DNA of 64,000 nt from Terrimonas rubra (GCF_042686025.1 NZ_JBHUOZ010000003.1:2604001-2668000); one strand, 5' to 3'. Numbered from the stretch's first letter, positions 1 through 8,571 are shown. The notes: generated by a model not told the origin, from the letters alone. Translations and numbers: made by a program.

Positions 1-173
1 TGGATAGGCATCTGCCCACCTTCGTGTGCTAATTTACGTTTGTAACCGGCACGGCTCTGACCACCTTTTGTACCTTTTGTAGCAGTTCCACCATGTCCGG
101 AACCATCACCACGACCAATTCTTTTTTCTTTGTGCGTTGCGCCTTTTGCAGGCTTTAATTCATGTAATTTCAT
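1..173 (-). CDS. rplO: 50S ribosomal protein L15, N-terminal part
   Basis: The first 57 residues of L15 read leftward from an ATG at 173 and run off the left edge of the window. The product starts MKLHELKPAKGATHKEKR and continues with the glycine/basic rRNA-binding region GRGDGSGHGGTATKG typical of L15, a late-assembly protein of the large subunit. It is the last visible gene of the S10-spc operon, about 109 bases after rpmD. Only the truncation by the window edge is unusual. Confidence 0.95.
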   Translation of the reverse strand, partial: MKLHELKPAKGATHKEKRIGRGDGSGHGGTATKGTKGGQSRAGYKRKLAHEGGQMPI

Positions 174-282
174 TGTGCTTTGTTTTTTACTTGGCGCTCC
201 AAAAGCAGCTGGAGCTCGCTTATATGAACGAAAAAGTTTGCAATGTTACGAAAACATTGCAAACCTTACTATTTTATTTTAA

Positions 283-462
283 TTAAGCTTCCTCTACCTT
301 AACCAGGTGCTCTACTTTACGCACCATACCTAAAACCTGAGGAGTAGCTTCAACTTCTTTAACAGAGTTGGTTTTGTTAAGTCCTAAAGCTTTTAAAGTA
401 AGCTTCTGACGCTCGGGGCGGTCAATAGGGCTTTTAACTAACGTAATTTTTATCTTTTTCAT
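283..462 (-). CDS. rpmD: 50S ribosomal protein L30
   Basis: A 59-residue protein starting MKKIKITLVKSPIDRPERQ and ending VEHLVKVEEA, the usual length and sequence of bacterial L30, a large-subunit protein. It lies between rpsE and rplO, the standard place in the spc part of the operon. The frame is clean from the ATG (complement of 460-462) to TAA at 283-285. Confidence 0.95.
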   Translation of the reverse strand: MKKIKITLVKSPIDRPERQKLTLKALGLNKTNSVKEVEATPQVLGMVRKVEHLVKVEEA

Positions 463-541
463 GATATGTATAAGTTAATAGTTAAAGGTTAATAGTTATT
501 GGTCAACATTCGATTAACTAATAACGATTAACAATTAACAT

Positions 542-1060
542 TTATCCGTTAAATACTTTCTTTAATCCCAGGGTTCTTGTTTTGGCAACAGAAACCGGCT
601 CACGTAATAAAGCCAAAGCTTTAAAAGTTGCTTTTACCACGTTGTGCGGGTTAGCTGATCCTAAAGATTTTGCTAATACGTCGGTAACACCTGCACTTTC
701 CAGTACAGCACGCATGCTACCACCGGCAATTACACCAGTACCATGAGCAGCGGGTTTAATTAAAACTTTAGCAGCACCTTCTTTAGCCCACTGGTCATGA
801 GGGATAGTACCTTTCATTACCGGAACTTTGATCAGGTTTTTCTTTGCGTCTTCAATACCTTTTGTAATAGCTTCCTGAACTTCTTTAGCTTTACCTAAGC
901 CATGACCTACCACACCTGCCTCGTTACCTACCACTACCAGTGCAGAAAAGCTAAAAGCACGACCACCTTTGGTAGTTTTAACCACACGGTTAATGGCAAC
1001 TACTTTGTCTTTTAATTCAAGGTCACCTGCTTTTACTCTGTTTAAATTTGCTTTTGACAT
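542..1060 (-). CDS. rpsE: 30S ribosomal protein S5
   Basis: 172 residues, normal for S5. The N-terminal double-stranded-RNA-binding-like domain includes KVVAINRVVKTTKGGRAFSF and a GHGLGKAKEV motif. The C-terminal domain contains the GTGVIAGGSMRAVLE motif. S5 takes part in decoding accuracy and mRNA helicase activity at the mRNA entry. It follows rplR by 32 bases and precedes an A/T-rich spacer before rpmD. Confidence 0.97.
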   Translation of the reverse strand: MSKANLNRVKAGDLELKDKVVAINRVVKTTKGGRAFSFSALVVVGNEAGVVGHGLGKAKEVQEAITKGIEDAKKNLIKVPVMKGTIPHDQWAKEGAAKVLIKPAAHGTGVIAGGSMRAVLESAGVTDVLAKSLGSANPHNVVKATFKALALLREPVSVAKTRTLGLKKVFNG

Positions 1061-1092
1061 TATTTCAGTTTTGAAACTTGCGTTGTTGAAAA

Positions 1093-1449
1093 TTAGAATT
1101 GTAAACCACCTTCTCTTGCGCCTTCGGCTAAAGCTTTGATACGGCCATGGTATAAGTTACCACCACGATCAAATACTACAGTCGTCACACCCAACTCACC
1201 GGCTTTGCGGGCAACGGCAGCACCTACTAATTTGCTTTTTTCAGTTTTATTGCCGGCCTGTGCTTTAATATCCTTGTCTTTAGAGGAAGCCGCTGCAATG
1301 GTAACACCGCTGGTGTCATCAATTAACTGCGCATAAATATCAGTGTTGCTTCTAAAAACAGCCAATCTTGGCTTTGCAGCAGTTCCACTCACCTTCTGAC
1401 GAATGCTGTAGCGGATTTTTTGCCTTCTGAGAGATTTTAAGTTTGACAT
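1093..1449 (-). CDS. rplR: 50S ribosomal protein L18
   Basis: 118 residues starting MSNLKSLRRQKIRYSIRQKV, with the conserved RLAVFRSN segment and the C-terminal FDRGGNLYHGRIKALAEGAREGG signature shortened here to its key residues. L18 binds 5S rRNA together with L5. The gene sits in canonical order between rplF and rpsE. Confidence 0.97.
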   Translation of the reverse strand: MSNLKSLRRQKIRYSIRQKVSGTAAKPRLAVFRSNTDIYAQLIDDTSGVTIAAASSKDKDIKAQAGNKTEKSKLVGAAVARKAGELGVTTVVFDRGGNLYHGRIKALAEGAREGGLQF

Positions 1450-1517
1450 CTTCTTTTATTTAATATCCTGATTCTGCCAGGATTGTATTCAATATTATTT
1501 CTTGTTACCTGCTTTTA

Positions 1518-2072
1518 TTATTTACCAGCAGATTTACCAGCTTTCTTACGTACCACTTCACCCATGTAACGTACCCCTTTTCCTTTGTACGGCTCTGGTT
1601 TACGTAAGCTGCGTAATTTAGCAGCAACCTGGCCAATTAATTGTTTGTCAATACCGTTTAAAGTAATGATAGGGTTCTGACCTTTTTCCTGTTGTGTGGC
1701 AACAGTTAATTCTTTAGGGATCTCGATAATGAAGTTGTGAGAATAACCTAAAGCCAGGTCCAGCAGGTTACCCTGGTTGGTAGCTTTAAAACCTACACCA
1801 ATTAATTCCAGTTTGCGCTCAAAACCTTCGGTAACACCTTTAACCAGGTTAGCTACCAGGGCACGGTATAAACCGTGTAAGGCGCGGTGCCTGATCTGAT
1901 CTGTAGGACGGCCAAAAGTAACTTCGCCATCTTTTACTTCTACAGTAATATCGCGATCAATCGCTTCTTTCAATTCACCTTTTGGTCCTTTTACAGTAAT
2001 TACATTGTCTTTACCAACGGTAACAGTAACACCTGCAGGAACAACAATCGGCTTTTTACCTATACGAGACAT
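1518..2072 (-). CDS. rplF: 50S ribosomal protein L6
   Basis: 184 residues starting MSRIGKKPIVVPAGVTV. It has two tandem L6-type alpha-beta domains and the C-terminal signature PEPYKGKGVRYMGEVVRKKAGK. L6 binds helix 97 of 23S rRNA near the sarcin-ricin loop. It is the standard gene downstream of rpsH. A spacer of about 130 bases separates it from rpsH. Confidence 0.97.
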   Translation of the reverse strand: MSRIGKKPIVVPAGVTVTVGKDNVITVKGPKGELKEAIDRDITVEVKDGEVTFGRPTDQIRHRALHGLYRALVANLVKGVTEGFERKLELIGVGFKATNQGNLLDLALGYSHNFIIEIPKELTVATQQEKGQNPIITLNGIDKQLIGQVAAKLRSLRKPEPYKGKGVRYMGEVVRKKAGKSAGK

Positions 2073-2204
2073 AATTTAAAATTGTATATGTTTAAAAAAG
2101 GGACAATGTGTATTAAACGTGTTCAGTTTCCGTATAGAGAACTTTATATTATCGTTTAACACTTTTTACATCAGGCAGCCATTGTCATCATACCTGAAAA
2201 TGTA

Positions 2205-2603
2205 TTAATAAATGTAGCAAAGAACCTCGCCACCTACGTTTTGAGCTTTTGCTTCTTTATCGGTCATAACGCCTTTAGAGGTAGAAATAATAGCTACACC
2301 TAAACCGTTTTTAACACGTCTGAATTCAGCAGGAGATGCATACTGACGCAGACCCGGGCGGCTTACCCTCTCCAGGCTCTGGATAGCGGGTTGCTTGCTG
2401 GCAGCATCATATTTCAAGGCAATTTTAATAACGCCCTGTTTGTTATCATCTTCAAATTTGTATTTCAGAATATAGCCCTGATTGTACAAAATCTCGGTCA
2501 TGCGCTTTTTAAGGTTTGACGCAGGTATTTCTACAATACGGTGTCCCGCCATTTGTGCATTCCTAATTCTTGTAAGGAAGTCTGCTATAGGATCTGTTAC
2601 CAT
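2205..2603 (-). CDS. rpsH: 30S ribosomal protein S8
   Basis: 132 residues starting MVTDPIADFLTRIRNAQ, with the C-terminal S8 signature (STSKGVMTDKEAKAQNVGGE, then VLCYIY). S8 binds the central domain of 16S rRNA and in some bacteria represses the spc operon. I see no obvious S8-target hairpin here. Canonical position after rpsN. Confidence 0.97.
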   Translation of the reverse strand: MVTDPIADFLTRIRNAQMAGHRIVEIPASNLKKRMTEILYNQGYILKYKFEDDNKQGVIKIALKYDAASKQPAIQSLERVSRPGLRQYASPAEFRRVKNGLGVAIISTSKGVMTDKEAKAQNVGGEVLCYIY

Positions 2604-2680
2604 CTTTAAGTAAGTTGTGAATTGTTATTTGTAAATTGTTTCTGTTTGCCCTAACCGGCGGTTAAAGGCCAACATTGCTA

Positions 2681-2950
2681 CTACCAGCTTGCTTTTTTCA
2701 ATCCTGGTATTTTACCATTCAGTGCCATGTCACGCAAAGCAACCCTTGAAATACCAAAGTAACGTACATAACCTTTTGGACGGCCGGTTAAACCGCAACG
2801 GTTTTTTAAACGTACTTTAGATGAATTTTTAGGAAGCTCGTCCAAAGCAGCCCAATTGCCCTCTTTCTTAAGCTCTTCCCTTTTAGCTGCATACTGCTCT
2901 ACCAGTTTTTCCCTTTTACGTTGACGGGCTGATACTGAAGTTTTTGCCAT
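2681..2950 (-). CDS. rpsN: 30S ribosomal protein S14, zinc-free type
   Basis: 89 residues starting MAKTSVSARQRKREKLVEQY and ending LKKASW. The only cysteine is in NRCGLTGRPKGY, so the two CXXC pairs of the zinc-binding short form are absent. This is the long C-minus type that needs no zinc. Canonical position between rplE and rpsH. Confidence 0.97.
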   Translation of the reverse strand: MAKTSVSARQRKREKLVEQYAAKREELKKEGNWAALDELPKNSSKVRLKNRCGLTGRPKGYVRYFGISRVALRDMALNGKIPGLKKASW

Positions 2951-3011
2951 ATTATTATTTTATTTTAAAATCTGGTTAGTTCAGCAACGCTGCTTAACCA
3001 AATACCTTTAC

Positions 3012-3590
3012 TTAATTAGAACTTTCTTTCTTAGCGTTTTTAAAAGGCATTCCCAATTCTTTCAGTAACTCATACGCTTCTTCGTCAGTTTGCGCGGTAG
3101 TTACAAAAGTGATATCCAGGCCGGTAATTTTATTTACCTTATCGATATCGATCTCAGGGAAAATAATTTGTTCGGTAACACCTAAAGTATAATTACCGCG
3201 GCCGTCAAAAGCCTTTTCGTTAATACCTTTAAAGTCACGTACACGAGGTAAAGACACAGCAATTAAACGATCTAAAAACTCGTACATTTTATCACCACGT
3301 AAAGTTACACGTGCACCAATGGGCATGTTTTTACGTAATTTAAAGTTTGAGATATCTTTTTTAGATATAGTTGCTACTGCTTTTTGACCAGTTATAGTTG
3401 TTAACTCATCAATAGCAATGTCTACTAATTTTTTATCACCCACAGCACCGTTAACACCACGGTTCAGGCAAATTTTTTCCAAACGTGGAGCCTGCATTAC
3501 AGATTTGTAAGCAAACTTCTTAACTAAAGCCGGAACCACTTCTTTAGTGTATTTGTCCGACAATCTTGGGGTATATTTTGTAGTACTCAT
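3012..3590 (-). CDS. rplE: 50S ribosomal protein L5
   Basis: 192 residues, slightly longer than the about 180 of E. coli because of short terminal extensions. Motifs include APRLEKICLNRGVNGAVGDK and GRGNYTLGVTEQIIFPEID. L5 binds 5S rRNA and contacts P-site tRNA. It follows rplX by 32 bases. Confidence 0.97.
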   Translation of the reverse strand: MSTTKYTPRLSDKYTKEVVPALVKKFAYKSVMQAPRLEKICLNRGVNGAVGDKKLVDIAIDELTTITGQKAVATISKKDISNFKLRKNMPIGARVTLRGDKMYEFLDRLIAVSLPRVRDFKGINEKAFDGRGNYTLGVTEQIIFPEIDIDKVNKITGLDITFVTTAQTDEEAYELLKELGMPFKNAKKESSN

Positions 3591-3622
3591 TTTCTAATGC
3601 TTTTAATACTGCTAAGAGATTA

Positions 3623-3985
3623 TTATATAATTTCTCCTGATTTCTTTGACACACGCACAGTTTTCTTACCTTCCTCGCGTACGCGTTTAACCTTTGTAGG
3701 TGCCTTAGCTTTAGCATCCCACAACATAACGTTGCTAATTTGAATCGGCATTTCTTTTTTCACAATGCCACCTTGTGTGTTCTGTGCAGAAGGTTTAGTG
3801 TGTTTAGACACTACGTTAACACCCTCTACAATTACTTTACCGGCTTCCACCAGTACTTCTTTAACTACACGAGGTTTGTACTCAACCTTACCGTTATCAT
3901 CTTTTCTGGGTTTAGCGGCACCGGTAATAACAATTACCAGGTCACCCTTCTTGATGTTGTATTTAGGTTTAAATCTGTTGCTCAT
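3623..3985 (-). CDS. rplX: 50S ribosomal protein L24
   Basis: 120 residues with an N-terminal KOW motif (KKGDLVIVITGAAKPRKDD) and the GVNVVSKHTKPSAQN segment of L24, an assembly-initiating large-subunit protein. The spacer before it, toward rplN (3986-4116), is unusually G+C-rich and is listed separately. Confidence 0.97.
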   Translation of the reverse strand: MSNRFKPKYNIKKGDLVIVITGAAKPRKDDNGKVEYKPRVVKEVLVEAGKVIVEGVNVVSKHTKPSAQNTQGGIVKKEMPIQISNVMLWDAKAKAPTKVKRVREEGKKTVRVSKKSGEII

Positions 3986-4039
3986 TTTACTTGTTTTCTC
4001 TTGATGAGATATTTTTATTTGGTTTACCAGCTCTGGTAA

Positions 4040-4116
4040 TTCTGTTCATCTTTGCTTGCGACGCTACTTTCAGCGTCCCGTACGCTTATCGGCTGAGAGG
4101 GGATCCCTCCCGGTCC
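4040..4116. repeat. G+C-rich double-hairpin spacer between rplN and rplX
   Basis: Inside an operon whose other spacers are A/T-rich, this segment holds two short inverted repeats: GACGCT-ACTTTC-AGCGTC, then GAGGG-GAT-CCCTC. Part of it (CTTGCGACGC...CGTCC.GTA) resembles the dispersed intergenic repeat at 28.8, 43.8 and 52.2 kb, matching roughly 19 of 30 positions by eye. It could be a diverged repeat copy or an RNA processing/regulatory hairpin. Homology to the repeat is uncertain. Confidence 0.4.
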
Positions 4117-4485
4117 TTACAGTACTTCAGGGGCAAGTGATACAATTTTCATGTATCCTTTGTCACGCAATTCACGGGCAACCGGCCCAAAAATACGTGT
4201 GCCTCTCGGCTCATCTGAAGCATTTAATATTACTACCGCGTTGTCGTCGAAACGGATATAAGAACCATCTTTACGACGTAATTTGTTAGTAGTACGTACA
4301 ATTACCGCTTTTGCTACGGTACCTTTTTTAATACCACCGGCAGGAATGGCATCCTTAACAGTAACCACAATTTTATCACCAATTCTGGCATAACGCTGAC
4401 CGCTATTACCCAAAACACGGATACACAACACCTCTTTTGCGCCACTATTATCGGCTACGTTTAACCGGCTTTCTTGCTGTATCAT
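4117..4485 (-). CDS. rplN: 50S ribosomal protein L14
   Basis: 122 residues starting MIQQESRLNVADNSGAKEVL and ending KIVSLAPEVL, the exact L14 length and termini. L14 lies at the subunit interface and contacts 16S rRNA in bridges B5 and B8. Canonical place between rpsQ and rplX. Confidence 0.98.
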   Translation of the reverse strand: MIQQESRLNVADNSGAKEVLCIRVLGNSGQRYARIGDKIVVTVKDAIPAGGIKKGTVAKAVIVRTTNKLRRKDGSYIRFDDNAVVILNASDEPRGTRIFGPVARELRDKGYMKIVSLAPEVL

Positions 4486-4582
4486 CTTGTTAGATTTTTA
4501 ATAGAGTACTTCGCTTTTAGTACTTAGTACTTAAATATTATAAAACTATTTTACTTAATACTGACTACGCAGTACCCTTATC

Positions 4583-4840
4583 TTATTTAACTTTTTCTAC
4601 CACTTCTACCAGTCTCCAACGCTTAGTTTTGCTCAGCGGGCGGGTTTCCATGATTTTAACTACATCACCAATGCTGCATTCGTCTTTTTCGTCATGCGCA
4701 TGAAACTTGGTAGTTTTTTTAAGGAACTTACCGTAGATGGGGTGTTTTACTTTACGCTCAACTGCAACCGTAATGGTTTTAGTCATTTTATTGCTGGTAA
4801 CAACACCAATCCTCGTTTTTCTTAAATTTCTTTCAGACAT
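4583..4840 (-). CDS. rpsQ: 30S ribosomal protein S17
   Basis: 85 residues starting MSERNLRKTRIGVVTSNKM with the OB-fold signature KHPIYGKFLKKTTKFHAHDE and GDVVKIMETRPLSKTKRW. S17 is a primary 16S rRNA binder. It lies 23 bases after rpmC. Confidence 0.97.
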   Translation of the reverse strand: MSERNLRKTRIGVVTSNKMTKTITVAVERKVKHPIYGKFLKKTTKFHAHDEKDECSIGDVVKIMETRPLSKTKRWRLVEVVEKVK

Positions 4841-4863
4841 CTTTATCTAATTTGAATATTATC

Positions 4864-5073
4864 TTAAGCTTCCGCTTGTTTTTGTTTCACTGCAGTTTGT
4901 ACACGTGCAATGTCTTTACGCAGGCTACGAATGCTCATTGGGTTTTCCAATGGTGAAATAGCATGGGCAAACTCCAATTTCTTCAAACGAAGTTTATCTT
5001 CTTCCAGGCGGGCCTGCAGATCGGCAAGGCTCAAACCCTGGATACTTTTATTGAAATCTACTTTTTTTGACAT
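4864..5073 (-). CDS. rpmC: 50S ribosomal protein L29
   Basis: 69 residues forming the two-helix hairpin of L29. It ends with the family motif NPMSIRSLRKDIARVQTAVK. L29 surrounds the peptide exit tunnel with L23 and is part of the docking site for trigger factor and SRP. It lies 32 bases after rplP. Confidence 0.97.
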   Translation of the reverse strand: MSKKVDFNKSIQGLSLADLQARLEEDKLRLKKLEFAHAISPLENPMSIRSLRKDIARVQTAVKQKQAEA

Positions 5074-5105
5074 CTTTATTTATTTGAAAGTTTGAAACTG
5101 AGTTA

Positions 5106-5528
5106 TTATGCGGTAACTAAATCACGACGCATGATAAATTTGGTTTTGATAGGCAATTTACCTGAAGCAAGTGCCAGTGCAGCACGGGCAACTTTCTCGT
5201 CAACGCCATCAATTTCAAATATAATACGACCCGGTTTTACTACGGCAGCCCAGTATTCCAAGTTACCTTTACCTTTACCCATACGAACCTCAGCAGGTTT
5301 GTGTGTAATTGGCTTGTCAGGGAAAATGCGGATCCACACATTACCTTCCCTTTTCATTTCACGGGTAAGCGCCTGACGAGCAGCTTCAATCTGACGATCG
5401 GTAATCCAATGATCATCAAGTGCTTTCAGTGCATATGATCCAAAAGAGATGGTAGTACCTCTTTTTGCATCACCCTTCATGCGGCCTTTCTGCACTTTCC
5501 TATGTTTCGTTCTTTTCGGTTGTAACAT
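5106..5528 (-). CDS. rplP: 50S ribosomal protein L16
   Basis: 140 residues starting MLQPKRTKHRKVQKGRMKG, with GSYALKALDDHWITDRQIEA, RIFPDKPITHKPAEVRMGKG and the downstream GN motif. L16 organises the A-site region of the large subunit. The spacer before it carries a GCTAATG/CATTAGC inverted repeat. Confidence 0.97.
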   Translation of the reverse strand: MLQPKRTKHRKVQKGRMKGDAKRGTTISFGSYALKALDDHWITDRQIEAARQALTREMKREGNVWIRIFPDKPITHKPAEVRMGKGKGNLEYWAAVVKPGRIIFEIDGVDEKVARAALALASGKLPIKTKFIMRRDLVTA

Positions 5529-5612
5529 CTTAATTCAATTTGATAATGTTATAATCTGCTAATGTGTAAATTGCTATCCATTAGCAAATCAGCACATCGA
5601 CTAATTAGCTAA

Positions 5613-6386
5613 TTAATTTTTTCTATCGCCACGGCCACCACCTCTTCTGTCGCCTCTTCTGTCATCTCTTCTATCGCCACCTCTTCTTTCGCCACCGGCG
5701 TTATTACCACCTTCGTTTTTACCGCCGGCAATAATGTTAGGGTTCAGGTCACGTTTGGTTAAAACCTCACCTTTACAGATCCATACTTTGATACCAATTT
5801 TACCATATACAGTCTGTGCAAATACATTGGCATAATCAATATCCATACGGAAAGTGTGCAAAGGTACACGACCTTGTTTAAACTCCTCGCTACGGGCAAT
5901 CTCTGCACCACCTAAACGACCGCTTAATTTTACTTTAATACCTTCGGCACCCATACGTAATGCAGAAGCAATCGCCATTTTAGTGGCTCTTTTAAAGTTG
6001 ATACGGTTCTCGATCTGGCGGGCAATAGTATCACCTACGATCATCGCATCCAGTTCAGGACGACGGATCTCCAGGATATTTATTTGTACATCATCTTTAC
6101 CGGTAAGTTTCTTCAACTCCTCTTTAATACGATCTACTTCTCCACCGCCTTTACCAATGATGATACCAGGTTTAGATGTATGAATGGTAACAATTAATTT
6201 ACCAAGTGTACGCTCAATAACGATTTTAGAAATACCGCCTTTATTGATACGTGCATTCAGGTAAGTCCTGATCTTGTGGTCCTCGATCAACTTGCCGGCA
6301 TAGTCTTTTTTGCTGCCATACCAGTTAGACTCCCATCCACGGATGATGCCTAACCTGTTACCAATCGGATTTGCTTTCTGACCCAT
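5613..6386 (-). CDS. rpsC: 30S ribosomal protein S3 with an Arg/Gly/Asp-rich tail
   Basis: 257 residues starting MGQKANPIGNRLGIIRGWES. It has the KH type II motif PGIIIGKGGGEVDRI and the C-terminal S3 domain (GRLGGAEIARSE, then GKIGIKVWICKGE). After about residue 220 it carries a low-complexity tail of RR/GG/DD units ending RGGGRGDRKN, absent from E. coli S3. S3 lines the mRNA entry channel. The tail is probably disordered and RNA-binding; that is inference. Confidence 0.97.
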   Translation of the reverse strand: MGQKANPIGNRLGIIRGWESNWYGSKKDYAGKLIEDHKIRTYLNARINKGGISKIVIERTLGKLIVTIHTSKPGIIIGKGGGEVDRIKEELKKLTGKDDVQINILEIRRPELDAMIVGDTIARQIENRINFKRATKMAIASALRMGAEGIKVKLSGRLGGAEIARSEEFKQGRVPLHTFRMDIDYANVFAQTVYGKIGIKVWICKGEVLTKRDLNPNIIAGGKNEGGNNAGGERRGGDRRDDRRGDRRGGGRGDRKN

Positions 6387-6513
6387 GTTTTTAATTTGAC
6401 AATGTGATAATTTGAAAATTTGAAAATGGATTCAAACTACCTATAATCTTTTATGTTTAATCATTCGGATGTGTTACTCATTTTCAAATTAACACATCCA
6501 ACTTTTTGCTTAA
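6387..6513. repeat. A/T-rich hairpin-forming spacer in the ribosomal operon
   Basis: The 127-base spacer between rplV and rpsC contains AATTTGAAAATG and, about 50 bases on, CATTTTCAAATT, which can pair. A similar pair (TTTGAAAATG and CATTTTCAAA) lies in 7240-7325 between rplB and rpsS. The same word set (GATAATTTG, AATTAGCTAATT) recurs in spacers at 5.5, 41.9, 51.1 and 63.7 kb. No gene is seen. Confidence 0.5.
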
Positions 6514-6849
6514 TTACTTAGCGTCAACTATTACAGTTACGTGGTTGCTTCTTTTTCTAACGCGGTATCCACGACCCTGGGGCGCCGGACGCATGCGTTT
6601 TAAAGTTCTGCCACCATCAACAAAAATGGTTTTGATATACAATTGTCCTTCGTCACCACCTTCGTTCTTTTGTTTCCAGTTGCTGATAGCACTTAAAACC
6701 AGTTTACGCAAAGGCACTGCCGGATGTTTAGGATTGTGCTCCAATTCCGCCAATACTTTCTCTACTTTCTGACCACGAATCAGATCAGCAAGCAAACGCA
6801 TCTTACGAGGCGACGTTGGGTAATTTTTTAATTTAGCTACTGCTTCCAT
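6514..6849 (-). CDS. rplV: 50S ribosomal protein L22
   Basis: 111 residues when started at MEAVAKLKNYPTSPRKMRL, which aligns with the start of E. coli L22. An in-frame ATG seven codons upstream (at 6870) is possible but less likely. The protein ends with the tunnel-lining beta-hairpin (RMRPAPQGRGYRVRKRSNH) and VTVIVDAK. Its loop reaches the exit tunnel and is a macrolide-contact site. Confidence 0.96.
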   Translation of the reverse strand: MEAVAKLKNYPTSPRKMRLLADLIRGQKVEKVLAELEHNPKHPAVPLRKLVLSAISNWKQKNEGGDEGQLYIKTIFVDGGRTLKRMRPAPQGRGYRVRKRSNHVTVIVDAK

Positions 6850-6959
6850 TTTTACTATGTTTATGGTCAAATATTGTCCGGCGAATAATACCCTGAATAT
6901 TTTACCTTCTTTAGTTTATCTGTTAACCGAAGGATTGTACTTCGTATAACTTTTAAAAA

Positions 6960-7226
6960 TTAGTCTTTCTTAGAGTGCCCTTTGAAGTTCCTGGTTGGTG
7001 CAAACTCTCCCAGTTTGTGGCCTACCATAAACTCTGTTACATAAACAGGTATGAATTTGTTACCGTTATGTACAGCAAAAGTGTGTCCTACAAAATCAGG
7101 AGAAATAGTTGATCTACGGCTCCAGGTTTTAATTACACCTTTTTTGGCTTTACCTTCATTTACAGCCAATACCTTTTTTTCAAGGTGAGTAGCTATATAA
7201 GGACCTTTTTTAATCGAACGTGCCAT
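6960..7226 (-). CDS. rpsS: 30S ribosomal protein S19
   Basis: 88 residues starting MARSIKKGPYIATHLEKKV, with the signature FVGHTFAVHNGNKFIPVYVT and GEFAPTRNFKGHSKKD at the C-terminus. S19 sits in the 30S head and contacts the A-site finger. Canonical place between rplB and rplV. Confidence 0.98.
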   Translation of the reverse strand: MARSIKKGPYIATHLEKKVLAVNEGKAKKGVIKTWSRRSTISPDFVGHTFAVHNGNKFIPVYVTEFMVGHKLGEFAPTRNFKGHSKKD

Positions 7227-7329
7227 ATTTCTAATTAGTTAATTTGATAATTTGTTGATTTGAAAATGTGCTCTTCTTACCGTGGGCTGAAAACCATTTT
7301 CAAATTTTCACATCCTCACTTTTCAAATC

Positions 7330-8169
7330 TTACTTAGCTAATTTGCTACCATTCTTTCTTTGAATGATTAACTTATCGCTTCCTTTACCTTTAGTACGGG
7401 TTTTAAGACCTCTTGAGTACTGACCGGTTCTGCTGCGAGGCTGACCTCCGGAAGCTCTACCTTCACCACCACCCATCGGGTGATCTACAGGGTTCATGGC
7501 TACACCTCTGTTTCTTGGTTTAATACCTTTCCAACGGTTACGGCCGGCTTTACCCATGCTCTGTAAGCTGTGGTCGCTGTTGCTTACCACACCTACGGTA
7601 GCATAACCGTTAACCAGTACTTTTCTTAACTCACCGGAAGGCATTTTTAATACAGCGTATTTTTCTTCCTTGTTGGTTAACTGGGCTGATGAACCGGCGC
7701 TACGGGCCAATTTACCACCCTGACCAGGCTGCATTTCAATATTGTGAATGTTGGTACCTAAAGGCATGTTTTTCATTTGTAACGCGTTTCCTATTTCAGG
7801 AGCTACGGCGTCACCACTGATAACTGTTGCACCAACTTCTAAACCCTGAGGGGCAATGATGTAACGTTTTTCGCCATCGGCATAGTTCAGTAAAGCGATG
7901 AATGCGGTACGGTTCGGATCGTACTCAATAGATACTACAGTTGCTGCAACATCTTTTTTATCACGCTTAAAGTCGATGATACGGTATTTCTGTTTGTGTC
8001 CACCACCTCTGTAACGCATAGATAAGCGACCAGAAGAGTTACGACCACCGGTTTTTTTCTTGGTTTCAACCAATGATTTTTCCGGAACGTTAGTGGTTAC
8101 TTCAGCATAGGCATTACCTATTCTCCAACGTGTGCCTGCTGTAACCGGTTTAAATTTTCTTAATGCCAT
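7330..8169 (-). CDS. rplB: 50S ribosomal protein L2
   Basis: 279 residues with the N-terminal RNA-binding fold (RYRGGGHKQKYRIIDFKRDK) and the C-terminal MNPVDHPMGGGEGRASGG signature, which includes the conserved histidine of the peptidyl-transferase vicinity. L2 is essential for subunit association and tRNA positioning. Canonical place after rplW. Confidence 0.98.
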   Translation of the reverse strand: MALRKFKPVTAGTRWRIGNAYAEVTTNVPEKSLVETKKKTGGRNSSGRLSMRYRGGGHKQKYRIIDFKRDKKDVAATVVSIEYDPNRTAFIALLNYADGEKRYIIAPQGLEVGATVISGDAVAPEIGNALQMKNMPLGTNIHNIEMQPGQGGKLARSAGSSAQLTNKEEKYAVLKMPSGELRKVLVNGYATVGVVSNSDHSLQSMGKAGRNRWKGIKPRNRGVAMNPVDHPMGGGEGRASGGQPRSRTGQYSRGLKTRTKGKGSDKLIIQRKNGSKLAK

Positions 8170-8271
8170 TTTATTCTTTTTTTGCCTTTTTGGATATTAG
8201 GCGTTTCAACTTTTGCGGTAGTTGATCTACCATTCTGTTTACAAATTGGTTTGTCTGCTTACAGCCTGCAA

Positions 8272-8571
8272 TTAAATGTTAGCGTATAAGTCAATTGTTT
8301 CGTTTTCTGCAACAGTTACGTAAGCTTTTTTGAATGAAGGCTTACGACCAGAGATAAAGCCGGCTTTTGTAAAGCGGGTTTTATTTTTTGCAGGAGAAAC
8401 TACAGTGTTCACGTTAATTACGTTTACACCGTAAAAAGCTTCAACGGCTTTTTTAATTTCCAGTTTGTTAGCACTTTTTGCTACTTTGAAAGTGTAACGA
8501 CGCAGTTTGTCCTGCTGTGCATTTGCTTTCTCTGTTAAAACCGGTTTTATTAATACTTCAGAAAGTTTCAT
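8272..8571 (-). CDS. rplW: 50S ribosomal protein L23
   Basis: 99 residues starting MKLSEVLIKPVLTEKANAQQ. It carries the YTFKVAKSANKLEIKKAVEA signature and the GVNVINVNTV strand. L23 is the tunnel-exit docking site for trigger factor and SRP. It lies 53 bases after rplD. Confidence 0.97.
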   Translation of the reverse strand: MKLSEVLIKPVLTEKANAQQDKLRRYTFKVAKSANKLEIKKAVEAFYGVNVINVNTVVSPAKNKTRFTKAGFISGRKPSFKKAYVTVAENETIDLYANI

